This document shows positions 53,416 through 61,633 of a stretch of DNA of 64,000 bases, piece by piece; positions within the stretch are counted from its first letter, which is position 1, and each line of letters begins with the position of its first letter. The notes beneath the pieces were generated by a model, which was not told where the DNA came from, did no database searches, and was given only the letters and a program-made list of their open reading frames with translations. The position numbers and the translations under genes were made by a program. Origin of the DNA: Edaphobacillus lindanitolerans (lineage in GTDB: Bacteria > Bacillota > Bacilli > Bacillales_A > Planococcaceae); assembly GCF_900156305.1 (NCBI RefSeq), contig NZ_FTPL01000001.1:496001-560000 (forward strand), given 5' to 3'.

Positions 53416-53446
53416 TTCAGTGCACCGGCACGATCCGGTGACTGAA
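53416..53446. promoter_or_regulatory. Large inverted repeat upstream of thiolase
   Basis: TTCAGTGCACCGG (53416-53428) and CCGGTGACTGAA (53435-53446) pair with a 6-bp centre and one bulge. It could be an operator or an RNA hairpin. The outer TTCAGT/ACTGAA resembles the half-sites of the fadF operator. Confidence 0.5.
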
Positions 53447-53465
53447 CGCTCGCTCGGCATTGCGT

Positions 53466-53497
53466 CAAAAGAAAAGGGAGTGACTCCATGCACTCCC
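53466..53497 (-). terminator. Terminator after fadF
   Basis: GGGAGTG (53476-53482) pairs with CACTCCC (53491-53497). On the minus strand TTTTCTTTT follows. It separates fadF from the thiolase operon, so the latter needs read-through or its own promoter. Confidence 0.75.
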
Positions 53498-53545
53498 TCT
53501 CTCATTTGTTTCATTGTATCGAATTTTCAAAGATGGTGCAACGGC

Positions 53546-55699
53546 TCACTGAAGGACCGGTTCTTCTTCTTCCTCTGCAGCCGTTTCCGGGTTGTCCCCG
53601 AATATGGAGCGCTCGAGCAGTTCGGCCACATCATATGTGCCCACCTTGTCCTCTGCCTCCACTGCTTTCGTGCCGTCGGACAGCATCGTCAGGCAGTATG
53701 GGCATCCGGAGGAGATGACGGACGGGTTCACTTCGAGCGCCTGCTCCGTGCGCGCCACGTTCACGCGGTGGCCGGTGTCTTCCTCCATCCACATGAGTCC
53801 GCCGCCTGCGCCGCAGCACATGCCGTCCTGGCGGTTGCGGACCATTTCGACGAGCTCGACGCCCGGAATGGACTTCAGGATCTCGCGCGGCGGATCATAC
53901 ACATCGTTGTACCTGCCGAGGTAGCAGGAGTCGTGGAAAGTGATCCGTTCATCCACCGCGTACTTCGGCTTCAGGCGGCCTTCCATGATGAGCTTGTACA
54001 GCAGCTCGGTATGGTGGTAGACGACGCCTTCGAACCCGAAGTCCGGATATTCATTCTTGAAGATATTGTAGGCGTGCGGGTCGATCGTCACGATCTTGTG
54101 CACGTCATTTTTCTCGAATTCTTTGATGTTCGCTTCGGCAAGCTCCTGGAAGAGGAATTCATTGCCGAGACGGCGAGGGGTATCGCCGGAGTTCTTTTCC
54201 TTGTTGCCGAGGATGGCAAACTTGACGCCCGCCTCATTCATGAGGTGTGCGAACGAGAGCGCGATCTTCTGGGAACGGTTGTCGAACGAGCCCATCGATC
54301 CTACCCAGAAGAGGTACTCAAAGCCTTCGCCCGATTTTTTCGCTTCCTTCACCGTCGGGATGTGGAGATCCGGACGCGCGTCACGCCAGTTTTCCTTTTC
54401 CTTCCGGTTGAGCCCCCACGGGTTGCCCTGGCGTTCGATGTTCGTCATCGCACGCTGTGCATCCGGGTCCATCCGTCCTTCGGTCATGACGAGGTAACGG
54501 CGGAGGTCGACGATCTTGTCGACGTGCTCATTCATGACCGGGCACTGGTCTTCACAGTTCCGGCAAGTCGTGCACGCCCAGATCTCTTCCTCCGTGATGA
54601 CGTCACCGATGAGCGATGGGCTGTAGATGTCACCGATGACCGCGCCTTCCGCACCGGCTGCCATCGCGAGCTGGTTGCCCCGCGTATCGCTGAACATGAA
54701 CGGCGGCACCCACGGCTTCTGCTTTGTCGTCACCGCACCGGTGTTCGTCAGATGGTCGCGGAGCTTTGTGATGAGGTCCATCGGCGACAGCATCTTCCCG
54801 GTCCCGGTCGCCGGGCACATATTCGTGCAGCGGCCGCATTCGACGCATGCGTAGAAGTCGAGCATCTGAAGCTGTGTGAAGTCTTCGATCTTCCCGGCGC
54901 CGATTGACGGCATTTCATCTTCGTCGCCGTCTTCCTCCTCCAGTACGGAGAAGTCGATCGGCGCAAGCTTGCCCCGTCGGTCAAAGCGCATGAAGAACGT
55001 ATTCGCCGGGCCGGCGATGAGGTGGGCGTGCTTCGACTGCGGCACATACACGAGGAATGCGAGCAGCGTCAGCAGATGCACCCACCATGCGACAAAGAAC
55101 ACGGCTGCGGCGGCAGTCGGCGGCATCCACCCGAAACCGGAGGCGATGAGGGATGCCATCGGCTCCGTCCACGTGGCGGCATGGTCGTGCCAGATCATGT
55201 TCATTCCGTTCGCAACGAGCGTGGACAGCATGAGCGTCCCGATGAAGATGAGGACAAGTCCGGCCTTCCAGCCGCGCCGCAGGCGGACGAGCTTCTCCAC
55301 GTAGCGGCGGTAGAACGCCCAGACGACCGCAACCAGAATCATGAAGACGACGATTTCCTGGAAGAACGTAAAAGCCGGATACACAGGGCCAAACGGCAGA
55401 TGGGATCCCGGCTTCAGCCCTTTCCAGATGAGATCGACCGCCCCGAACTGCACGAGCAGAAAACCATAGAAGAACATGACATGGATGGCGCCGCTCTTCT
55501 TATCCTTGAGAAGTTTTTTCTGCCCGAAGACGTTCACCCAGATCATGTGGAGACGTTCCTGGAGCTTGAGGTCGAATTCCTCTTTCCTTCCGAGCCTCAT
55601 GAACTGGATCCGTGTTTTGACGACGTATGTGAACAGTCCGAGCGCATACGCGACGATGGCCAGGAACAAAATCCAGTTGGCAATGAGCAATGGGTTCAC
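53546..55699 (-). CDS. fadF: Membrane iron-sulfur oxidoreductase FadF (YwjF family)
   Basis: 717 aa. About five N-terminal spans (NarI-like) precede two 4Fe-4S motifs, CVECGRCTNMCPATG and CTTCRNCEDQCPVM. Two Cys-rich CCG domains follow (DSCYLGRYND, CCGAGGG). It is thought to pass electrons from acyl-CoA dehydrogenase and electron-transfer flavoprotein to menaquinone. The start is GTG 55699 behind GGGGAGGAC; the longer open frame upstream overlaps leader. The acyl-CoA operon follows. Confidence 0.93.
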   Translation of the reverse strand: MNPLLIANWILFLAIVAYALGLFTYVVKTRIQFMRLGRKEEFDLKLQERLHMIWVNVFGQKKLLKDKKSGAIHVMFFYGFLLVQFGAVDLIWKGLKPGSHLPFGPVYPAFTFFQEIVVFMILVAVVWAFYRRYVEKLVRLRRGWKAGLVLIFIGTLMLSTLVANGMNMIWHDHAATWTEPMASLIASGFGWMPPTAAAAVFFVAWWVHLLTLLAFLVYVPQSKHAHLIAGPANTFFMRFDRRGKLAPIDFSVLEEEDGDEDEMPSIGAGKIEDFTQLQMLDFYACVECGRCTNMCPATGTGKMLSPMDLITKLRDHLTNTGAVTTKQKPWVPPFMFSDTRGNQLAMAAGAEGAVIGDIYSPSLIGDVITEEEIWACTTCRNCEDQCPVMNEHVDKIVDLRRYLVMTEGRMDPDAQRAMTNIERQGNPWGLNRKEKENWRDARPDLHIPTVKEAKKSGEGFEYLFWVGSMGSFDNRSQKIALSFAHLMNEAGVKFAILGNKEKNSGDTPRRLGNEFLFQELAEANIKEFEKNDVHKIVTIDPHAYNIFKNEYPDFGFEGVVYHHTELLYKLIMEGRLKPKYAVDERITFHDSCYLGRYNDVYDPPREILKSIPGVELVEMVRNRQDGMCCGAGGGLMWMEEDTGHRVNVARTEQALEVNPSVISSGCPYCLTMLSDGTKAVEAEDKVGTYDVAELLERSIFGDNPETAAEEEEEPVLQ

Positions 55700-55796
55700 A
55701 ATGTCCTCCCCTTTCCTATCCGCTTGCCGGACGGCACTTTCTGTATCCGCTTTCAGCGGCGGGCGGAGCCCGGGTCCGGTCAATGATTATGGATAT

Positions 55797-55825
55797 AGTT
55801 TAATAATGAATGAGCATTCAGTCAA
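55797..55825 (-). promoter_or_regulatory. fadF promoter with embedded TetR-type operator
   Basis: TTGACT (55820-55825) and TAAACT (55797-55802) are 17 bp apart on the minus strand. The palindrome TGAATGAGCATTCA (55807-55820) fills the spacer and touches the -35. It resembles the Bacillus FadR box but has a shorter centre. Confidence 0.82.
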
Positions 55826-55854
55826 CACTATTTTAGAATTTTGCCATGTGTCCC

Positions 55855-55902
55855 AAAAAAGTGACGGCTGCTTTCCACCGATTTTACGGGAAGGCAGCCG
55901 TC
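55855..55902 (-). terminator. Terminator upstream of the fadF promoter
   Basis: GACGGCTGC (55863-55871) pairs with GCAGCCGTC (55894-55902), with TTCC/GGAA extending it. On the minus strand ACTTTTTT follows. It lies about 145 bp beyond the terminator of the cobalamin operon, with no gene in between. Confidence 0.75.
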
Positions 55903-56043
55903 TCTGCAACGGGAGAATGGATTCAGATGAGGCGGATGTCAGATTCTCTCTGTCTGATACGAGGATAGATGAGCTCTTCCGGCTGGATGCACCGAAGAAA
56001 AGTAGATTCAAAAGCAGTCAAGGAAAATCCCGTCACTGAAATA

Positions 56044-56072
56044 AAAAAACGGCCTTTCCATGAAAGACCGGT
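56044..56072 (-). terminator. Terminator of the cobalamin operon
   Basis: An imperfect stem (ACGGCCTTTC and GAAAGACCGGT) is followed on the minus strand by TTTTTTT. It is ten bases past the last gene. Confidence 0.65.
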
Positions 56073-56082
56073 CCATCCTTTC

Positions 56083-56757
56083 CTATTCGACTTTGCCGAA
56101 AAACTGCCCGAAGTGTTCCCTGGCCCGTTCCTCTTCACCCGGCTTGATCCGGATCAACACCGCCGTCGACGGACCCGCGGAAGCGGCCGGGTCCAACCCT
56201 TCGGGCCAGGCGGCAAGCGGTCGTCCGGTCAGCCGTTTCCATTCCGCGTCCAGTCCTCCGGAACCGAGCGGCCAGACAGCGGTCGCCAATCCGACGGCAA
56301 GCGCTGATCTGATCTTACCGAGCCGGGCCGTCTTTCCGCTTTCCGCAAGCACCGCTTCTCCGACAAGGGGCCGGCCATACAGGAACCAGCGCCCTTTTGA
56401 CGGAGCCGGCATACCGCCCCTTCTCCCGATCATCGTCACGGCCACAGCCGACTGGGGCATCTCCATATTGGTCTCGGAGCTGCCGGTGACCTCCGGCATC
56501 TTCTTCCCGCTTTCCGTAAACACTCGGAGGATGCCGTCTTGGTATGCCTCCCAGCTCCCTGCTCCGGTGAAGTTATGGATGATGACGCATTCCGGCTCGG
56601 CACCGGCCGCCCATTGTTCGAGCAGGCACACCCGTGCGGCAAAGTAGCCGACCACATCATCCGGCGCACGGACGGCATCCGCTTCCTTCATCCCGATTCC
56701 GCCGGAATTGTCGGTTGTCATGACCAGGCCGTTTCCGATCTCCACCGCATTCCTCAC
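56083..56757 (-). CDS. cblS: Alpha-ribazole kinase CblS-like (PurM/ThiL fold)
   Basis: 224 aa from a GTG at 56757 behind GGAG. It opens VRNAVEIGNGLVMTTDNSGGIGMKE; the TDNSGGIG loop and AAGAEPECVIIHN fit the AIR-synthase/ThiL-like fold used by CblS. CblS phosphorylates alpha-ribazole to alpha-ribazole phosphate, the lower-ligand donor for CobS, in Geobacillus and Listeria, which lack CobT. The open frame extends 88 codons upstream into the neighbour without family similarity. Assignment rests on fold motif and operon context; it is somewhat shorter than I expect for the family. Confidence 0.65.
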   Translation of the reverse strand: MRNAVEIGNGLVMTTDNSGGIGMKEADAVRAPDDVVGYFAARVCLLEQWAAGAEPECVIIHNFTGAGSWEAYQDGILRVFTESGKKMPEVTGSSETNMEMPQSAVAVTMIGRRGGMPAPSKGRWFLYGRPLVGEAVLAESGKTARLGKIRSALAVGLATAVWPLGSGGLDAEWKRLTGRPLAAWPEGLDPAASAGPSTAVLIRIKPGEEERAREHFGQFFGKVE

Positions 56758-56845
56758 CGGACCGGCTCCAGGTTCCGCATCTTCTTCCGGACGGAGGGGA
56801 TGGCAGCAGCCATCAGGGTGGGTACGGACCGGCAATTCTCCTTTG

Positions 56846-57439
56846 TCACTCCCCGTCCTTCTTTCCTGGGCTGCCGGTGTTCCGGAACACTTTAGCGCTC
56901 CGGACGTATTCGATGTCCCCCGTCCCGAGGCGGGCATTCGCGATGCGTGCTGCAGCAAACAGGTAATCCGACAGGCGGTTGATGTACTGCAGGGCGATTT
57001 CCGGTACGTCTTCTCCGGCATTCATAAGCCGGACGATCTGCCGTTCGGCCCTTCTGGCGACGGTCCGGGCAATGTGCAGCGTCGCGGAAGGCCCGGTGCC
57101 GCCCGGCAGGATGAACCGCTCGATCGGCGGTGCTTCGCCCATCAGTTCATCGATCCGCCGTTCCAGCACCTCAATGGACTCCGGCCCCAGCTTATCTTTC
57201 CGCTTGTCCGTTACATTGGCGAGATCCCCGCCGCAATCGAACAGCTCATGCTGGATCGTCTCCAGATCATCCAGCAGATCTGCAAACTCCTCTTCCGGAA
57301 GCTCGGTCATCGCTTTTCCGATGAACGCATTCAGCTCATCTGTCGTCCCGTACGCCTCGACGCGCAGATGATCCTTGCCGACTCGGGCCCCGATGAGCCC
57401 GGTCATTCCTTTGTCTCCCGTCCTTGTATAAATGCCCAT
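56846..57439 (-). CDS. pduO: Cob(I)alamin adenosyltransferase, PduO type
   Basis: 197 aa. It transfers adenosyl from ATP to cob(I)alamin. YTRTGDKGMTGLIGA is the ATP-binding N-terminus; RFILPGGTGPSATLHIARTVARRAER and the C-terminal INRLSDYLFAAAR are family signatures with the Arg residues. It makes the coenzyme that IcmF uses. It lies within the cobalamin operon. Confidence 0.95.
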   Translation of the reverse strand: MGIYTRTGDKGMTGLIGARVGKDHLRVEAYGTTDELNAFIGKAMTELPEEEFADLLDDLETIQHELFDCGGDLANVTDKRKDKLGPESIEVLERRIDELMGEAPPIERFILPGGTGPSATLHIARTVARRAERQIVRLMNAGEDVPEIALQYINRLSDYLFAAARIANARLGTGDIEYVRSAKVFRNTGSPGKKDGE

Positions 57440-57457
57440 TTCCTTCCTCCTCTTTGG

Positions 57458-57850
57458 TTATCGGATTTCTTCAGCAAGCCCGTACCAGATCCGGGTGATC
57501 CTGCCTGCTTTTTTGAACAGCCGCTGGTTCAGCCTTCCGCATGTGTCGCGGAGCCAGCGTTCATGCGCATCAACGGGAACAATTCCGCGTCCGATGTCCG
57601 TGATGATCAGCACCAGGCTGTCCCGATCGGCGGCATCCACGAATCGCATCACGTCGCTGACCGCCTCTTCCTCGACGGAATGATTTTTTGACAGATAGGA
57701 TTCCATGCCTGCCAGCACGACCGTGCCGCGGCGGGGATGCGGCAATTTCTCCAGGCCGCCGGCTTCGATCCACTCCGCTTCTTTTTCCCCGAGCAACCTT
57801 TTCACATATTCCCGTTTTCCGTTATGGGCTCCGCCGAAAAAAATGTGCAC
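57458..57850 (-). CDS. Short CobU-like protein
   Basis: 130 aa from a GTG at 57850 behind GGGAGG. The P-loop reads FFGGAHNGKREYV instead of GGARSGKS. The region with the guanylylated His of CobU is absent. The C-terminus keeps ITDIGRGIVPVD, RDTCGRLNQ and a final WYGL, typical of CobU. It may have cobinamide kinase or a regulatory role only. It overlaps cobC by 49 bp. A complete-length CobU is encoded at 60.0 kb. Confidence 0.75.
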   Translation of the reverse strand: MHIFFGGAHNGKREYVKRLLGEKEAEWIEAGGLEKLPHPRRGTVVLAGMESYLSKNHSVEEEAVSDVMRFVDAADRDSLVLIITDIGRGIVPVDAHERWLRDTCGRLNQRLFKKAGRITRIWYGLAEEIR

Positions 57851-58401
57851 CTTGCTCCCGCCTCCCATTGTGTTTTGTCCGCCCACCGGAGGACGTGCAG
57901 GCTTCCGGCGGGCACCACCCAATCATTGAACGGCGTTTCGGCCGGGGCGAGCTTCGACAGCATGAGCCGGATTGGCCCGCCGTGTGAGACGACGGCTGCC
58001 GAATGGATTCCGGCCCGCTCCCTCAACCGGACAAGCCCCTTGTCCAGCCGGGCTTCAATCTCACTGAACCGCTCACCGCCGGGCGGACACCGCACGGCCG
58101 GATCGGTGATCCACCGGCGGTAAGCCGGGATCGACTTCAGATCTTCATATGTTTTCATTTCCCAGTCCCCGAAATGGCATTCGCGAAAATCGGCATCCGG
58201 CCGGTAAACCTGCCCGGGGAATAAATGTGCTGCCGTCTGCCGGCAGCGGATCAGGTCGCTTCCCGTGATGAGATCCGGGCGGAATCCAACAGGTCCGGCA
58301 TCCGTACAGACCGGAACGTCCGTCCAGCCGACGTACCGCTTTTCCCGGTTTGCCGCCGTCTCAAGGTGGCGGATCAGGTAAAGAACAAAAGAACCGTCCA
58401 C
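57802..58401 (-). CDS. cobC: Alpha-ribazole phosphatase CobC (histidine phosphatase)
   Basis: 199 aa. LIRHLETAANREKRYVGWTD holds the phospho-His; ECHFGDWE, PGGERFSEIEARL and AVVSHGGPIR complete the phosphoglycerate-mutase-like active site. It removes the 5' phosphate from AdoCbl-5'-phosphate or alpha-ribazole phosphate at the end of the pathway. It starts at GTG 58401, overlapping cobS by 28 bp. Confidence 0.9.
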   Translation of the reverse strand: MDGSFVLYLIRHLETAANREKRYVGWTDVPVCTDAGPVGFRPDLITGSDLIRCRQTAAHLFPGQVYRPDADFRECHFGDWEMKTYEDLKSIPAYRRWITDPAVRCPPGGERFSEIEARLDKGLVRLRERAGIHSAAVVSHGGPIRLMLSKLAPAETPFNDWVVPAGSLHVLRWADKTQWEAGARCTFFSAEPITENGNM

Positions 58402-59141
58402 AGCAGTCCCTCACATCCTTCCACAAAGGCGCCGGCGTGATCACCCGTCGCACCGCCGAAATTCCTGACCGACCATTTGCCGAAGGCCAACACGGAGACC
58501 AGCACGGCCAGTGCAATGGCCGCGGCCGGCAGGACCGATCCGGACACGAGCGCCGCAGCTGCAGTCCCCGCGGCAAGCACGGCCAGCCCCGGGATGCCGA
58601 CCTGAGGGCCGTCCGCTTTCCCTTTCAGGAAGGCGAGCAGGCCGGATCCCTTCGCTGGACGGACGTGTGCATAAAACAGGGCGAGTCCGGCACGCGCGGC
58701 AAACGGAACCAGGAGGAAATGGACGGGTCCGGGACCGCCGCGCGCGATGAGCTCATTCAACACAGCGAGCTTGCCGATCAGCAGAAACAGGAGCGCCATC
58801 GTTCCGAACGCGCCGATCCGGGGATCGGCCATGATTTCAAGCCGCTTTTCCCGGTCCCGATAAGAGAAGTACGCATCACCTGTGTCGGCCCATCCGTCCA
58901 GATGCAGTCCGCCGGACAACAGGGCAAATACGAGGACCACTGCGAATGCCGCGAGGAAGCTTCCGCCTCCCCCCGGTCCCGTGACAACAGCGCACACGGT
59001 CCATGCCGCAAGGCCGATGAGTGCGCCCACCGCTGGATACAGCGTGAACATCCAGACCGCCTCCCGCTGCCCGATCGGCAGGCTTTTCCGGATCGGAACC
59101 GAAGTGAAAAACTGTATTGCAAGCAGGAATCCGTTGATCAT
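58374..59141 (-). CDS. cobS: Cobalamin synthase CobS
   Basis: 255 aa, multi-pass membrane enzyme joining AdoCbi-GDP and alpha-ribazole (phosphate). GFLLAIQFFTSVPIR opens it; the acidic motif SGGLHLDGWADTGDAYFS and IMADPRIGAFGTMAL are diagnostic, and GGATGDHAGA lies near the end. The ATG at 59141 follows AAAGG and overlaps the upstream stop (ATGA). Confidence 0.95.
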   Translation of the reverse strand: MINGFLLAIQFFTSVPIRKSLPIGQREAVWMFTLYPAVGALIGLAAWTVCAVVTGPGGGGSFLAAFAVVLVFALLSGGLHLDGWADTGDAYFSYRDREKRLEIMADPRIGAFGTMALLFLLIGKLAVLNELIARGGPGPVHFLLVPFAARAGLALFYAHVRPAKGSGLLAFLKGKADGPQVGIPGLAVLAAGTAAAALVSGSVLPAAAIALAVLVSVLAFGKWSVRNFGGATGDHAGAFVEGCEGLLWTVLLFFT

Positions 59142-59989
59142 GACGGAGCCTTTCCGAATGCCGGTTCTTCCGAAAGCCCGATCAGCCTCCGGATAACCGG
59201 CCAGTCCACATGCTTCCTGAAATGCCCGGCCCATCCGTCATAGTCCGGACCGGCCGGGCGGCCTGCCTGTTCACCGAGCGAGTCCTCTTCTGCAATGCCG
59301 TGTCCGTCCATCACCGGAATGACGCCGAGTACCGGAATACCGGTGCGCTTCTCGAGAAACTCCATCCCGTCCTCGAACAGACGGGCATCCCCCCGGAATT
59401 TATTAATGATCAGTCCCTTGACCCGGTCCCGGTCCGTTTCAGCCAGAAGTTCGAGCGTCCCGATGATGGAGGCAAACACCCCGCCCCGCTCAATGTCGGC
59501 GACGAGCAGGACGGGGACATCCGCGGCACGCGCGATGCGCATGTTGACGAGTTCCCGGTCGTTCAGGTTCACTTCGGCCGGACTGCCGGCCCCTTCGATC
59601 ACGACCGCTTCATAATGGCCCTCCAGAAAACCGAGCGACTCCCGGATCGCCCTCATGCCTTCCTCAAAAAACCGCTCACGGTATTCCATGCCGCCCATCC
59701 TTGCGAATGGCCGGCCCCGGAGGATCACATCCGCATTCCGGTCATCGGACGGCTTCAGGACGATCGGGTTCATCTCCGGAAGGGCCTCCGTCCTGGCGGC
59801 TTCCGCCTGTGCCGCCTGTGCCGCACTGATTTCAAGGCCGTCTTTGACGAGGACGGTCCGGTTGGACATGTTTTGGGACTTGAATGGCGCGACGTTCACA
59901 CCTTCATCCGCGAGCAGCCTGCAGATCGCGGCGCAGCTCAGGCTTTTTCCGACGTGGGAGGCAGTCCCCTGGATCATGATGCCGTTCAT
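59138..59989 (-). CDS. cobQ: Cobyric acid synthase homologue lacking the amidotransferase domain
   Basis: 283 aa versus about 490-510 for CobQ/CbiP. The ATP-dependent synthetase domain is complete: MIQGTASHVGKSLSCAA, APFKSQNMSN, EMNPIVLKPSDD, VVIEGAGSPAEVNL and INKFRGDARLFEDG. After GIAEEDSLGEQA it jumps to YDGWAGHFRKHVDWPVIRRLIGL, which looks like the extreme C-terminus of CobQ. The whole GATase domain with its Cys-His-Glu triad is missing. The frame is intact. It may use free ammonia or have another role. Confidence 0.85.
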   Translation of the reverse strand: MNGIMIQGTASHVGKSLSCAAICRLLADEGVNVAPFKSQNMSNRTVLVKDGLEISAAQAAQAEAARTEALPEMNPIVLKPSDDRNADVILRGRPFARMGGMEYRERFFEEGMRAIRESLGFLEGHYEAVVIEGAGSPAEVNLNDRELVNMRIARAADVPVLLVADIERGGVFASIIGTLELLAETDRDRVKGLIINKFRGDARLFEDGMEFLEKRTGIPVLGVIPVMDGHGIAEEDSLGEQAGRPAGPDYDGWAGHFRKHVDWPVIRRLIGLSEEPAFGKAPS

Positions 59990-60011
59990 GTTGTTCCTCC
60001 TTGTCCGTTTG

Positions 60012-60578
60012 TCACTTCCACCGGTGCGGGATTCCGGCGTCCATCTCGATCGCCCGGTCCGAAATCTTCACAAGCTGACGGTGGATGCGGCCGAGCGTCT
60101 CCGCGTATTTCCGTGTTTCCTCATATCCCGAAGACGGTTCATCCAGCACTTCATTGGAAACGATCACGACTGCCGATGCCGTTTCGGCGAGCCGGACGAC
60201 CGCATTCAGCATTTCACCGATCTTCTCTTCCATGCAGCCGGGCTGTTCATGGCAAGACGAACCGGTCTCAAACCCCTCATACATTGCATTGGCCAGCCAA
60301 GTTGTGATGCAGTCGACGAGCACGCCGTCCCCCTCCCGGATCATCGTCAGGACCCCGGGCAGGTCAATCGGCCGCTCGATTGTGACCCAGTTCCTCCTGC
60401 TTCGTCTCCTGTCTTGCCGGTGCCGGCTGATGCGTTCCTCCATTTCCGGATCAGCCGGCAGGCCCGTCGCCACGTATACAAGCCGGCTGCAATCCGAACC
60501 TTCGAGCAGCCCTTCCGCATACGCTGTCTTGCCGCTGCGGACACCGCCGCTTACGAAGGTGATGTCTCCTCGAACCAT
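60012..60578 (-). CDS. cobU: Adenosylcobinamide kinase/guanylyltransferase CobU
   Basis: 188 aa. The P-loop is FVSGGVRSGKTAYAE; YVATGLPADPEMEERISRHRQDRR holds the His that carries GMP in CobU. TWLAN and VIVSNEVLDEP follow. The C-terminus departs from the canonical GxGIVP...RDxxGxxNQ, which the short CobU-like protein keeps. It makes AdoCbi-GDP. The ATG at 60578 follows GGAGGCG and overlaps cobD by 28 bp. Confidence 0.88.
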   Translation of the reverse strand: MVRGDITFVSGGVRSGKTAYAEGLLEGSDCSRLVYVATGLPADPEMEERISRHRQDRRRSRRNWVTIERPIDLPGVLTMIREGDGVLVDCITTWLANAMYEGFETGSSCHEQPGCMEEKIGEMLNAVVRLAETASAVVIVSNEVLDEPSSGYEETRKYAETLGRIHRQLVKISDRAIEMDAGIPHRWK

Positions 60579-61633
60579 CGGGCGAGCGCCTCCTTCAGCC
60601 TGTCCATTTTCCATTCTTCCTTCATGCCGACCCGGAACCATTGCCCGTCCATGCCGAGGAAGTTCTCGGAATGACGGAGGACGATCCCCTGCCGGAGCAG
60701 GCTTTCGTACAGCCCGGCAGGATCGGCCGGCGGACGGAAGCTGACGTAGTTCGTCTCGCTGTTTGTGACCGTGCATCCCGCGGCAACGAGAAAAGCCGTC
60801 AATTCTTCCCGCACTGTCCGGCTATACAGCACGGACCGTTCCCTGAATTCCGCCTCCTGCAGGCAGAGCGAACCGATCTGCGCGGCGATCCCGTTCACAT
60901 TCCAGTGCGGTGCGGCCTTCCGGTGTTCCTTGATCCGCTGTGGCGAGGCGACCATGTAGCCGAGCCGGATTCCGGGGATCGCATACATTTTCGTCATCGA
61001 CCGCATGACCGCGACATGGGGATGCTCTGCGAGATGGGGGACAAACGAATGCGCCTCGCCCGCAAAGTCCATGAACGCTTCGTCGATCACGAGCTCGCAG
61101 CCGCATCCCCGTCCGTGGCCCGCCAGTTCGAGCATCTTCTCTTCCGGAATCCGCTCCCCTGTCGGATTGTTCGGATTGCATAGGTAAATGACATCCGCGT
61201 CTTCCATCGCCTGCTTGATCCGTCCGACGGGCAGCGCCGCATCGGACGGATCGACCGTCAGGTCTACGCAGAGGGCCCCTTTTGCAAGGAGTGTCGCCTT
61301 GTATTCCGAGAAGGTCGGATGGATGAGCAGGGCCCGCTTTCCGCGGTAGCGATCGGCAATGACCGAGAACAGCTCGGCCGCCCCGTTCCCCACCATGACC
61401 ATCTCCGATGGGACACCGTGGAAGCGGGCCGCATCCGAGCGGAACGGCTCCCCATCCGGCTCCGGATAGTGCGGAAGCAATCGGATCAGGCCGGGCCAGG
61501 CTTTCCGGACAGATTCGGGGATGCCGAGCGGATTGACGTTCTCGCTGAAATCGAGGACCTCTTCCGGTTCTTCCATTCCCAGCCGCCGGTACAGCAACTT
61601 CGGGTTCGCCCCGTGTTCAGGCAAAGACGGCAA
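60551..61633 (-). CDS. cobD: Threonine-phosphate decarboxylase CobD
   Basis: 360 aa, PLP enzyme of the HisC fold. It makes (R)-1-amino-2-propanol phosphate, the linker of the nucleotide loop. DFSENVNPLGIPESV opens it; YLCNPNNPTGE, VIDEAFMDF and the PLP-Lys in MRSMTKMYAIPGIRLGY are intact. The name is the Salmonella usage. It overlaps cbiB by 17 bp. Confidence 0.9.
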   Translation of the reverse strand: MPSLPEHGANPKLLYRRLGMEEPEEVLDFSENVNPLGIPESVRKAWPGLIRLLPHYPEPDGEPFRSDAARFHGVPSEMVMVGNGAAELFSVIADRYRGKRALLIHPTFSEYKATLLAKGALCVDLTVDPSDAALPVGRIKQAMEDADVIYLCNPNNPTGERIPEEKMLELAGHGRGCGCELVIDEAFMDFAGEAHSFVPHLAEHPHVAVMRSMTKMYAIPGIRLGYMVASPQRIKEHRKAAPHWNVNGIAAQIGSLCLQEAEFRERSVLYSRTVREELTAFLVAAGCTVTNSETNYVSFRPPADPAGLYESLLRQGIVLRHSENFLGMDGQWFRVGMKEEWKMDRLKEALARWFEETSPS

